Assembly: GCA_016793115.1 (NCBI GenBank)
Contig: JAEUIN010000136.1
Location: 1 to 64,000, forward strand
Source: Planctomycetaceae bacterium
GTDB lineage: Bacteria; Planctomycetota; Planctomycetia; Pirellulales; PNKZ01
DNA length: 64,000 bases
Reading direction: 5' to 3'
Under the pieces are notes generated by a model that saw only the letters and a list, made by a program, of their open reading frames with translations, was not told the origin of the DNA and searched no databases. Positions 56,746 to 64,000 of this stretch are shown here, one piece after another. Every line of letters starts with the position of its first letter. The first letter of the stretch is position 1. Position numbers and translations under genes: made by a program.

Positions 56746-58893
56746 ATGGCCAAAGACATCGACCCGTACGCCTACTGTCCTTGCGGCTCCGGCAAGAAAA
56801 TGAAGTTTTGCTGCGCCGACATGAGCGCGGAAATCGAGCGCATCCAAGAAATGCTCGAAGGAGGGCAGCGGGCCGCGGCGCTGGAATTCATCGAGACGGC
56901 CGAAAAGAAGTTTCCGGACCGCGCCTACTTGGTGACGACCAAAGCGCTGCTGCAATCGATTCTCGGCTCCGACGACAAAGCCGCGGCCACGCTGGAAGAC
57001 TTCCTGAGCCGGCACCCGAAACATCCGGTGGCGCTGGCCGAGATGGCCGTCGTGACGGCGGCGCGGCACGGTTCGTTGGCCGGCATCCAGCCGCTGCAAA
57101 AGGCGATGGAAGCGAGCGAGGAGTCGATCTCCGGTCGCGTCGTCGCGAGCGTCAGCCGCTTGGGCGAAATGCTGCTCATGGAAGGACGCGTCGCCGCGGC
57201 GCGCGGCCACTTCATGCTGGCCTACAGCATGAACCCGAACGACGAGGTGTCGCTGCAGTTGCTCTCGCGGTTCTTCCAATCGCCGAACATCCCGCTCGTG
57301 TTGAAGAACGAGCAGACGCTCGTGCCCGCTCCGGCCGGCGTGCCGTGGCAAGCGGAGTTCGACGCGGCCGTGACCGAGGCGCGGCGCGGCCTCTGGTGGC
57401 GCGCGGCGGATAAGCTCAAGAATCTCACCGCGCAGGCCGGCGAGTCGCCCGAACTGTGGCGCAATTTGGCCGTGCTCCGCTCCTGGCTGGCCGACATGCC
57501 GGGCTCGATCGCGGCGCTCCGCAAATTGGCGTCGCTCAAGATTCCGCTCGACGACGCCGTCGAAGCCGAAGCGCTCGCGCAGATCTACGACGGCGGCGCC
57601 GATCAAGACGTCGTCGACGAACTGCGCACGGCCGTGGATCTGAAGAATCTCGACGCCGCGGTGGAGACGTTCGCTTCGACGAAGCGCTTGGCCCCCTTCA
57701 ATTGGGAATCGCTCGGCATCGACTTCGGCGACCAGCCGCCGCCGCGGGCCGGCTACTTCCTGCTCGATCGCGAACTGCCGGCCACCGGCGTCGGCATCGC
57801 CCGCACCGACGTGCCGAAGATCATCGCGCGGCTGCTGGTGTTCGGCCGACAGACGGATCGCGAAGCGCACGTCGACGTTTACTGCCGCCGGCCCGATCTC
57901 GAGGCGGCGAAGCAGGCGCTCGGCGCGGTGCTGCCGGCCGACGCGCTCGGCTCCTGGGGCGAATCGGAAAAGATCGACGACGTGCCGGTCGCCGAGGCTT
58001 CGCTCAGCTGGAGTTGGCGTTTGCCCGACGACACGCCGCCGGCGCACATTCGCGAACTCGTCGAAGAGCAGCGCCGCGACGCGGTGCTCAACATTTGGAC
58101 CAACACGCCGGCGCAGCGCTTCGGCGGCAAGACGCCGGCGGAAGCGGCGGGCGATGCGCAATATCGCCTCTCGCTGGCCGCGGCCGTGCTGTTGATCGAG
58201 CTCTCCTTCTCGCAGGCCTCGACGACCGCGGTGTTCGACGAACTGCGCTCGAAGCTCGGAATCGCGCCGCCGGAAACGCCCGAGCCGGCGAAGTTCGGCC
58301 CGCTCGGCGTGCCGTATACGCGGCTGCATCGGCTCGACGCCGCGAAGCTTTCCGACGACGAACTCGCGATGAACTTCCAGCGCGCGCTGCAAGTGATCGC
58401 GCGGCAGGCGGTGCGCAAGCTCGGGCTCGAACTCGTCGGCCGGCCGAGCGTGAAGGACAAGCTCGACGTCGCCGGCGTTTACGGCCACTTGGCCGACATC
58501 GAAGAGGCGAGCGACGAAGCGATTCGCTTCATCGACCTGGCGCGCAAGGCGGCGGAAGAGAAGAAGCAATCGACCGCGCCGTGGGACTTGGAGGAATTGG
58601 AACTCCGGCTGCGCCGCGGCGAGCCGCAAGAGTTCGGTCGCCTGGTCGAACACATTCAATCGCAGCACTTGCGCGAGCCGGGCGTGGCCCAGGCGCTGAT
58701 GCAGATTCTGTATCAGGCCGGTATCATCGGCCCCGACGGTCGTCCACGCGGCTTGCCGCCCGGCATGGGCGCGGCCGCGCCGGCCGCCGAAAGCAACAAG
58801 CTGTGGACGCCCGACGCCGGACCGGCCGCGGCCGCCGCTCCCGCCGCCGGCGGCGCGACGAAGTCGGGCCTCTGGGTTCCGGGAATGGATTAA
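56746..58893 (+). CDS. SEC-C zinc-motif protein with TPR-like repeats
   Basis: A 715-residue protein. The SEC-C zinc motif is at the very N-terminus (YCPCGSGKKMKFCC, residues 10-23), unlike SecA where it ends the protein. Helical TPR-like repeats follow (about 30-300: AALEFIETAEKKFPDRA, GRVAAARGHFMLAYSMNPND, ELWRNLAVLRSWLADMPGS). The middle and C-terminal regions are Ala-rich helices with no known domain, ending in a low-complexity tail with SNKLWTPDAG and KSGLWVPGMD. No enzymatic motif. ribD follows after 12 bases. Role unknown; protein or ribosome binding is possible. Confidence 0.78.
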   Translation: MAKDIDPYAYCPCGSGKKMKFCCADMSAEIERIQEMLEGGQRAAALEFIETAEKKFPDRAYLVTTKALLQSILGSDDKAAATLEDFLSRHPKHPVALAEMAVVTAARHGSLAGIQPLQKAMEASEESISGRVVASVSRLGEMLLMEGRVAAARGHFMLAYSMNPNDEVSLQLLSRFFQSPNIPLVLKNEQTLVPAPAGVPWQAEFDAAVTEARRGLWWRAADKLKNLTAQAGESPELWRNLAVLRSWLADMPGSIAALRKLASLKIPLDDAVEAEALAQIYDGGADQDVVDELRTAVDLKNLDAAVETFASTKRLAPFNWESLGIDFGDQPPPRAGYFLLDRELPATGVGIARTDVPKIIARLLVFGRQTDREAHVDVYCRRPDLEAAKQALGAVLPADALGSWGESEKIDDVPVAEASLSWSWRLPDDTPPAHIRELVEEQRRDAVLNIWTNTPAQRFGGKTPAEAAGDAQYRLSLAAAVLLIELSFSQASTTAVFDELRSKLGIAPPETPEPAKFGPLGVPYTRLHRLDAAKLSDDELAMNFQRALQVIARQAVRKLGLELVGRPSVKDKLDVAGVYGHLADIEEASDEAIRFIDLARKAAEEKKQSTAPWDLEELELRLRRGEPQEFGRLVEHIQSQHLREPGVAQALMQILYQAGIIGPDGRPRGLPPGMGAAAPAAESNKLWTPDAGPAAAAAPAAGGATKSGLWVPGMD

Positions 58894-58905
58894 GCTCGCC
58901 TCAAT

Positions 58906-60045
58906 ATGAAGCCTTCGCAATCGTCGGCCGCCGATCAGCCGGAGATCGACTCCTGGCACATGCGCCGCGCGCTCGATCTGGCGGCGCAAGGGCGCGGCCG
59001 CGTCGAGCCCAATCCGATGGTCGGCTGCGTCGTGGCCCGCGGCGCGGAGATCGTCGGCGAAGGGTATCACACCCGCTACGGCGCGCCGCATGCCGAAGTC
59101 GAAGCGCTCCGCGTGGCCGGCAAGCGGGCCGCGGGAGCGACCGCGTATGTGACGCTCGAGCCGTGTTGTCATCACGGCAAGACGCCTCCCTGCACCGACG
59201 CGCTGCTTGCGGCCGGCGTCGCGCGGGTCGTCTATGCGCTCGACGATCCGTTTCCGCTCGTGGCCGGCGGCGGTGCGGCGCAGCTTCGCGCGGCGGGCGT
59301 GGAAATCGAAAGCGGCGTGCATGCCGACGAAGCCCGCCGACTCAACGCGCCGTATTTGAAGCTGCTCACGAAGAAGCGGCCGTGGGTCGTCGCCAAATGG
59401 GCGATGACGCTCGACGGCAAGCTCGCCGCCGCAAGCGGCGACAGTCGCTGGATCTCCGGCGAAGCGGCGCGGAGCGTGGTCCACGCGCTGCGCGGACGTT
59501 GCGACGCCGTCGTCGTCGGCGCAGGCACGGCGGCGGCCGACGACCCGCTGCTGACCGTGCGTTTGCCGCAAGGGGCGTCGCCGGCGCGGACGCCGCTGCG
59601 GATCGTCGTCGACGACCGCGCGACGCTGCGGCTCGATTCGCAACTCGCGCGGACCGCGCACGACGTGCCGGTGCTCATCGCCGTGGCCGCCGCTGCGCCG
59701 ACCGAACAGGTCGCCGCGCTCCGCGCCGCCGGTTGCGAAGTCGTCGAACTCTCGGGCACGTCGCGGGCCGAACGCTTGGCGCAACTGCTCGACGAGCTCG
59801 GCCGTCGTCGATTCACGAACGTCCTCGTCGAAGGAGGGGGCACGCTGCTCGGCGCGCTGTTCGACTTAGGCGAAGTCGACGAGGTGCATGCGTTCATCGC
59901 GCCGAAGCTGATCGGCGGCGCGCAGGCGACGACGCCGCTCGCCGGCGCGGGGCTTGCCAAGATGGCCGAGGCGCGGGCGCTCGACGACGTGGAGATCCGC
60001 CAACTCGGCGGCGACGTTTATCTGAGCGGCCGCGTTCGCAAGTAG
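58906..60045 (+). CDS. ribD: Bifunctional riboflavin biosynthesis deaminase/reductase RibD
   Basis: A 379-residue enzyme with both domains. The deaminase zinc site is H62, C87, C96 (PHAEVEAL, EPCCHHGKTPPCTDALL); the reductase follows from about residue 150 (RPWVVAKWAMTLDGKLAA, SRWISGEAARSVVHALR, FTNVLVEGGGTLLGALF). It converts the GTP-cyclohydrolase product to the ribitylamino-uracil precursor. No FMN riboswitch precedes it. It overlaps operon-wise with the SEC-C gene (12-base gap). The length matches typical RibD. Confidence 0.95.
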   Translation: MKPSQSSAADQPEIDSWHMRRALDLAAQGRGRVEPNPMVGCVVARGAEIVGEGYHTRYGAPHAEVEALRVAGKRAAGATAYVTLEPCCHHGKTPPCTDALLAAGVARVVYALDDPFPLVAGGGAAQLRAAGVEIESGVHADEARRLNAPYLKLLTKKRPWVVAKWAMTLDGKLAAASGDSRWISGEAARSVVHALRGRCDAVVVGAGTAAADDPLLTVRLPQGASPARTPLRIVVDDRATLRLDSQLARTAHDVPVLIAVAAAAPTEQVAALRAAGCEVVELSGTSRAERLAQLLDELGRRRFTNVLVEGGGTLLGALFDLGEVDEVHAFIAPKLIGGAQATTPLAGAGLAKMAEARALDDVEIRQLGGDVYLSGRVRK

Positions 60046-60077
60046 TCGTTGCGGCGCTGCGACGACGCCCTGCCGAC

Positions 60078-60884
60078 TCACTCGGGCACGAACGCGATGA
60101 TCCGCAGCGGGCCGCCGCTGCCGCCGGCGATTTTCATCGGCAGCGCAACGACCGTGGCCCCCTCATCGGGCAAGCCGGCGAGATCGGCGACGTTTTCGAA
60201 GATCGGGCAGTTGTGCTTGCAGAGCGCGACGTGCGTTTCGAAGAGCGTCGAGCGGCCGTAGTCGATGCTCGCGGTGTCGATGCCGACTGCTTTTACGGCG
60301 CGATGCTCCATGAGCCAGCGCGCCGCCTCGGGCGCGAGGCCGGGGAAGCGGAGCTTCAACACCGCGTCGGCTCCGCGCTCGCTCGTGCCGAGATAACGCT
60401 CGCGATCCGGCCAGCGCTTGCTCCAGCCGGTGCGGAGCAGCACGACGACGTCGACGAGTTGCCGCCGCCGGCGAACTTCCCAGGCCCGCAAGTCGGCGAC
60501 GCCGATCTGGTAGTCGGGGTCGTGCGCGCAGGCCGCGGTCACGTCGACGACCGCGGCTTCGCCGACCAAGCGTTCGAGCGGCAGTTGATCGGCCGTTTGC
60601 CCGGCGGCGGCGAAGTGAATCGGCGCATCGAGATGCGTGCCGCCGTGCTCGGCCGACGTGAAACGATTGGCGGCGTAGTAGTAGCCTTTCGGGGTGACGC
60701 CGTTGTTGCCGCGCTGAAACTGAAAGCCGTTCTCGGTCGGCCAGTAGATCGTTTGGGCGTCGAAGGAATGCGAGAGATCGACGATTTTGCCGGCGGGCGG
60801 CATAGGCTCGGCCGCGATTGCGGAGCGCACCGCGACGGCCGCGTACATAAGCAGGCAACCAGCGAGCAACTTGCGGCGGGCCAT
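60078..60884 (-). CDS. Secreted cyclase-family (kynurenine formamidase-like) hydrolase
   Basis: A 268-residue protein. The signal peptide is RKLLAGCLLMYAAVAVRSAIAA. The cyclase motif HGGTHLDAPIHFAAAG holds the metal ligands, with IVDLSHSFDAQTIYW upstream and VGIDTASIDYGRSTLFETHVAL later. The family includes kynurenine formamidase and related amide hydrolases; being exported, this one probably has another substrate. It is convergent with ribD (33-base gap) and divergent from the purine permease, so promoters of both lie at 60885-61044. Confidence 0.88.
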   Translation of the reverse strand: MARRKLLAGCLLMYAAVAVRSAIAAEPMPPAGKIVDLSHSFDAQTIYWPTENGFQFQRGNNGVTPKGYYYAANRFTSAEHGGTHLDAPIHFAAAGQTADQLPLERLVGEAAVVDVTAACAHDPDYQIGVADLRAWEVRRRRQLVDVVVLLRTGWSKRWPDRERYLGTSERGADAVLKLRFPGLAPEAARWLMEHRAVKAVGIDTASIDYGRSTLFETHVALCKHNCPIFENVADLAGLPDEGATVVALPMKIAGGSGGPLRIIAFVPE

Positions 60885-61044
60885 CGTCGTCGTCCTTCAA
60901 TGAGTTTGGTAAAACCGCCGAGAATCGTAGCATGAGTCGCCGAATCGCGTGAAGCTGGGCTCCGCCGTCGTCGGCGCAAACGGCATAATGTCGGCCGCCC
61001 GCCGGCGAAACGGCCGGGCCGGCCCGCACCAAGGATCGTGAACG

Positions 61045-62469
61045 ATGCTCGACCGCTGGTTTCGTTTGACCGAGAACCGCACGACGGTGCGCACGGAGCT
61101 CACGGCGGGCTGCGTGACGTTTCTCACGATGGCGTACATCATCGTCGTGCAACCGGCGGTGCTTTCCGGACGGATGTTCGGCTTCGACACCGGCATGGAC
61201 TTCGGCGCGGTGACGACGGCGACCTGCCTCGCGGCCGCGCTGGCCACGGCCGTGATGGGGCTCTACGCGCGCTACCCGATCGCGCAGGCCCCGGGCATGG
61301 GCGAAAACTTCTTCTTCGTGTTGACGACGATCCCCGCGGCCGGCGCGGCGGCCGCGGCGCAAGGCGTCGCCCCCTGGCAAACGGCGCTCGGCGTCGTGTT
61401 CTACTCCGGCGTGCTCTTCCTGTTGATCACGTTGACGGGCGTGCGCGAACGGATTCTCGACACGCTGAGCCCGAGCCTCAAAAGCGCGATCGCCGCCGGC
61501 ATCGGCTTGTTCGTGGCGTTCATCGGCTTGCAAAACGCGGGCGTGATCGTCAAGCATCCGGGCACCGCGGTCGCGCTCAATCCGCACTTCAATTCCCCCG
61601 ACCTCGCGGTGTTCTTCTTCGGATTGCTCGTCGCCGCGGGGCTGCATGCCCGCCGCGTGCCGGGCTCGATTCTGTGGGGCATCGTCGCGGCGACGCTCGC
61701 GGCCGCGGCGCTGCGCGCCGCGCTGCCTCATATTCCGGGCGCGGCCGAAGCGCGGATCGTGAAAGAGTCGTTGCTGATGACGCGTTTCGCACCGGCGACG
61801 TCGCTCGTGTCGCCGCCCCCTTCGCTCGCACCGGTCGCCTTGCGAATGGACCTGCGCGGGGCGCTCGACGCGACGATGTGGCCCTATATTCTGATCTTCT
61901 TGTTCATGGTGTTGTTCGACACCGTGGGAACTTTGGTCGGCGTCGGTCGGCAGGCCGGCTTCCTGCGCGACAACAAATTGCCGCGCGCCGATCGAGCGAT
62001 GTTGTCCGACGCCGTCGGCACGGTCGCCGGCGCCTGCTTGGGAACGAGCACGGTGACGAGCTTCATCGAGAGCGCCGCCGGCGTCGAGCAAGGCGGCCGC
62101 ACCGGGCTGACCGCGCTGACGACCGCGGCCTTGTTTCTCGCCGCGCCGTTGTTCAGCCCGCTGATTGCGATGATCGGCAGCTATCCGCCGATCGCGGCCC
62201 CGGCCTTGGTCTTGGTCGGGGCGATGATGATGGGCTGCGTGACCGAAATCGCCTGGGACGACGCGTCGGAAGCCATTCCGGCGTTTCTCACGATGATCGC
62301 GATTCCGCTCTCATACTCGATCGCCGACGGCCTCGGGCTCGGCCTCATCAGCTATCCGCTGGTGAAGCTGTTGAGCGGCCGTCGCCGGGAAGTGAGCCCG
62401 CTCGCGTTCGCCTTGGCGGCGTTGCTGCTGGCGTACTTCGTCGTGCTGCGCTCCAACTTCGGCGGGTAG
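61045..62469 (+). CDS. NCS2-family purine permease (AzgA-like)
   Basis: A 474-residue permease with about thirteen helices. The family blocks are TELTAGCVTFLTMAYIIVVQP, APGMGENFFF, KSAIAAGIGLFVAFIGLQNAG, LFDTVGTLVGVG and GTSTVTSFIESAAGVEQGG. AzgA-type members bring in adenine, guanine or hypoxanthine with protons. This one has the SAAGVEQGGRTGLTAL stretch of that subgroup. Specificity is not resolvable. It is convergent with the cytochrome c peroxidase-like gene. Confidence 0.9.
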   Translation: MLDRWFRLTENRTTVRTELTAGCVTFLTMAYIIVVQPAVLSGRMFGFDTGMDFGAVTTATCLAAALATAVMGLYARYPIAQAPGMGENFFFVLTTIPAAGAAAAAQGVAPWQTALGVVFYSGVLFLLITLTGVRERILDTLSPSLKSAIAAGIGLFVAFIGLQNAGVIVKHPGTAVALNPHFNSPDLAVFFFGLLVAAGLHARRVPGSILWGIVAATLAAAALRAALPHIPGAAEARIVKESLLMTRFAPATSLVSPPPSLAPVALRMDLRGALDATMWPYILIFLFMVLFDTVGTLVGVGRQAGFLRDNKLPRADRAMLSDAVGTVAGACLGTSTVTSFIESAAGVEQGGRTGLTALTTAALFLAAPLFSPLIAMIGSYPPIAAPALVLVGAMMMGCVTEIAWDDASEAIPAFLTMIAIPLSYSIADGLGLGLISYPLVKLLSGRRREVSPLAFALAALLLAYFVVLRSNFGG

Positions 62470-62497
62470 CGGGCGTGAGGCCCCTACCCCACGCCCG
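62470..62497. terminator. Hairpin between convergent permease and cytochrome genes
   Basis: CGGGCGTG, loop AGGCCCCTACCC, CACGCCCG. It begins at the permease stop and no T-run follows; a second small hairpin GCGGCTAAGCCGC is at 62502-62514. It may end transcription from both sides. Confidence 0.35.
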
Positions 62498-62515
62498 ACT
62501 GCGCGGCTAAGCCGC

Positions 62516-64000
62516 TTACAGTTGCCGCATAAACGCGACGAGGTCTTTTTTCTCGTCGGCGGTCAGCGAAAGCTGAAGCACGAGATTGAAGAACTCAACC
62601 GTATCTTCCAGCGTCAGGCAACGGCCGTCGTGCAAATACGGCGGCGAATCCTTGATGCCGCGCAGCGTGAACGACTTGATCGGTCCCAACGGCGGCTCGT
62701 CGAGAAACCGCTCGACCTTCAGATCGTGCATCTGATGATCGAGATAGAACGGCGCCGGATGGCACTCCGCGCAGCGCGCCTTGCCGAAGAAGAGCGCTTC
62801 GCCGCGCAATTCACTCTCGGTCGCCGCGCTCTTGATCAAGCGCCCGTCGGTGCCGAGCTTGGGCGCGGGCGGGAAATCGAGCATGTTTTGCAGTTGGGCC
62901 ATGTGGCTCACTTGCACTCGGTCGAGAATCATGAAGCCTTTCTTCATCGCATGCACCGGATCGCCGTTGAAGTACGCGGTGCGCTGCTCGAACTCCGTGA
63001 AGTCCTCGATCGAACGCAGGCTGCGCTTCGAGCCGTGGATCTGCTGCTGATTCACGCCGCGCAGACTCGTCGTGTCGAGCCGAAAGCGACGCTGCTGCGG
63101 TCGGTCGTCGGGGTTGAGATGAAACTGAGCGGTCGTGTGACCGTTGACGTGGCAATCGAAGCACGTCACCCCGAGGCTCGGTGCGGCGCTCTTGCGATCG
63201 TCCGTCGGGTTGAATTCTTCTTGCGGAAACGGCGTGAGCAGCAAGCGGAGGCCGTCGAGTTGGACGGGCGTCAGGATATCTTTGAACAACGCGTAGTAAT
63301 TGTTGATCGAGACGACCTGCCCGCGCGAAACGTCGCCCAATTCCGGACGGTTTTGCAGAAAGATCGCCGGCGGAAACTCCGGCAAGAAGGCTTCCGGGAG
63401 ATCGAAATCGACGTCGAAGCGCCGGAGCCGCGGGAACATTTCAATCTGCATCGGCGGAAACACTTGCCCGCCGGTCACGTGCTTCGGGTGCGGCAGCGAG
63501 GGATAGGGAAACGTGCCGGCTTGGCGCATTTCGTCCGCCGACGTTTTCGCCAGTTGCTCCCAGGTCACGCCGTCGCGCAGGCGAGCCGTGGGACCGACCG
63601 CGAGCGGCTTGCCACGACTCATCTTCGCCTCCGGATCGAGGCGCGGTTCGAGATCGTAGCGGGCCTTCAACAGCGCGAGGTGATCGGCCATCACTTTTTG
63701 TTTGGCCGCGACGTCTTCCTTCATCGCCTCGGCGAACGTCATCATCGGCTGCTTGGCGTTCAGCGGGTCGCGATAAAAATCGAAGCCTTTGATCTGTCCG
63801 GCGTCGGGTTGGGCGTTGAGCGCCGACGACGACGGCGGCGCTTTCGTCGCCGCGAAGACGTCGCTCTTGTCGTGCTCCGTGGCTTGCTGCTCGACGCGCC
63901 GCGGCTCGCCGGGCTGAGAGCTTTGCGCGGCCTCAATCGCATCCGCCGAACGAGCATTGCCGCCCGGCGGAGGATTCGCGGGCGACGCGGCCGCCGGGGC
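62516..64000 (-). CDS. Dihaem cytochrome c peroxidase-like protein, 5' end cut
   Basis: The frame runs beyond the right edge; at least 494 residues are visible. The N-terminal part visible is Ala/Pro/Ser-rich (linker), followed by KGFDFYRDPLNAKQPM. Two haem c motifs are present: CFDCH (in GVTCFDCHVNGHTTA) and CAECH (in KARCAECHPAPFYLDHQMH). The late blocks FTLRGIKDSPPYLHDGRCLTLEDTVEFF and DLVAFMRQL are standard for the MauG/cytochrome c peroxidase family in planctomycetes. It should be periplasmic and reduce peroxide or oxidise a substrate. Confidence 0.85.
   Translation of the reverse strand, partial: APAAASPANPPPGGNARSADAIEAAQSSQPGEPRRVEQQATEHDKSDVFAATKAPPSSSALNAQPDAGQIKGFDFYRDPLNAKQPMMTFAEAMKEDVAAKQKVMADHLALLKARYDLEPRLDPEAKMSRGKPLAVGPTARLRDGVTWEQLAKTSADEMRQAGTFPYPSLPHPKHVTGGQVFPPMQIEMFPRLRRFDVDFDLPEAFLPEFPPAIFLQNRPELGDVSRGQVVSINNYYALFKDILTPVQLDGLRLLLTPFPQEEFNPTDDRKSAAPSLGVTCFDCHVNGHTTAQFHLNPDDRPQQRRFRLDTTSLRGVNQQQIHGSKRSLRSIEDFTEFEQRTAYFNGDPVHAMKKGFMILDRVQVSHMAQLQNMLDFPPAPKLGTDGRLIKSAATESELRGEALFFGKARCAECHPAPFYLDHQMHDLKVERFLDEPPLGPIKSFTLRGIKDSPPYLHDGRCLTLEDTVEFFNLVLQLSLTADEKKDLVAFMRQL

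Noticed and set aside
58880-58906. FMN riboswitch before ribD
   Set aside because: Only 12 bases separate ribD from the preceding gene, and no RFN-type fold is present.
56686-59784. A 1032-codon minus-strand open frame
   Set aside because: It is antisense to the SEC-C/TPR and ribD genes, has Arg/His-rich composition typical of a high-GC shadow frame, and shows no domain.
57456-60935. A 1159-codon plus-strand open frame across three genes
   Set aside because: It runs through ribD and the SEC-C gene in another frame and antisense to the cyclase gene; the residues are mostly Arg/Ala/Gly, with no motif.

Overview
The window is high-GC chromosomal DNA (one gene at about 21.2-21.7 kb is clearly AT-richer) from a bacterium that looks like a planctomycete, most likely of the Pirellulales type. 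The evidence is the mix of gene families usual in that phylum (DUF1571, DUF6677-like, DUF3299, Minf_1886-like, neutral ceramidase and PHP-like secreted proteins, a large LptD-like outer-membrane protein), many secreted proteins of unknown function, and unusually many families of palindromic intergenic repeats. I found no rRNA, no complete tRNA and no CRISPR array.

Layout. 0-5.4 kb is accessory: a DDE transposase cut by the window edge, a SUKH-type protein and a small orphan that look like gene-cassette remnants, a repeat cluster, then a type II restriction-modification pair (XhoI/PaeR7I-like nuclease plus a beta-class methyltransferase) followed by an EEP-family nuclease/phosphatase. 5.7-13.1 kb holds membrane and envelope proteins, including a protein with a permuted papain-like (YiiX-type) domain and a thioredoxin-like ferredoxin. 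13.2-27.5 kb carries an APC permease, HflX, an SDR enzyme, a PQQ-type propeller protein, a membrane-anchored FecR/anti-sigma-like protein, an Nramp-like transporter without the usual metal motifs, LptD and DgkA.

27.5-36 kb is a minus-strand run of ten genes. At its head are an ABC ATPase, a histidine-rich FtsX/MacB-type permease, two secreted CPFC-motif proteins and two DUF3299 proteins; downstream are RicT, a Minf_1886-like protein, a 31-residue membrane peptide and a lipoyl-fold protein without the lipoyl lysine. I read the first six as a probable metal-handling export/uptake system and consider it the best candidate for an undescribed system here.

36-48 kb holds dehydrogenases (ADH, tartrate/D-malate dehydrogenase, SDR), an HNH nuclease, a split Tm-1-like pair (Tm-1 ATP-binding protein and PEP-hydrolase-like TIM barrel), an esterase, and a histidine-phosphatase fold without catalytic residues joined to accD. 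48-64 kb holds a PHP-like protein, a LarA-like racemase, a ceramidase, holB, DUF1571, transaldolase, a SEC-C/TPR protein, ribD, a cyclase, an AzgA-type purine permease and a dihaem-peroxidase-like protein cut by the right edge.

A recurring theme is intergenic palindromic repeats of at least eight families. In six places the repeat itself supplies the stop codon of the neighbouring gene. The genes otherwise form short operons, with two good intrinsic terminators (after DUF1571 and after transaldolase).
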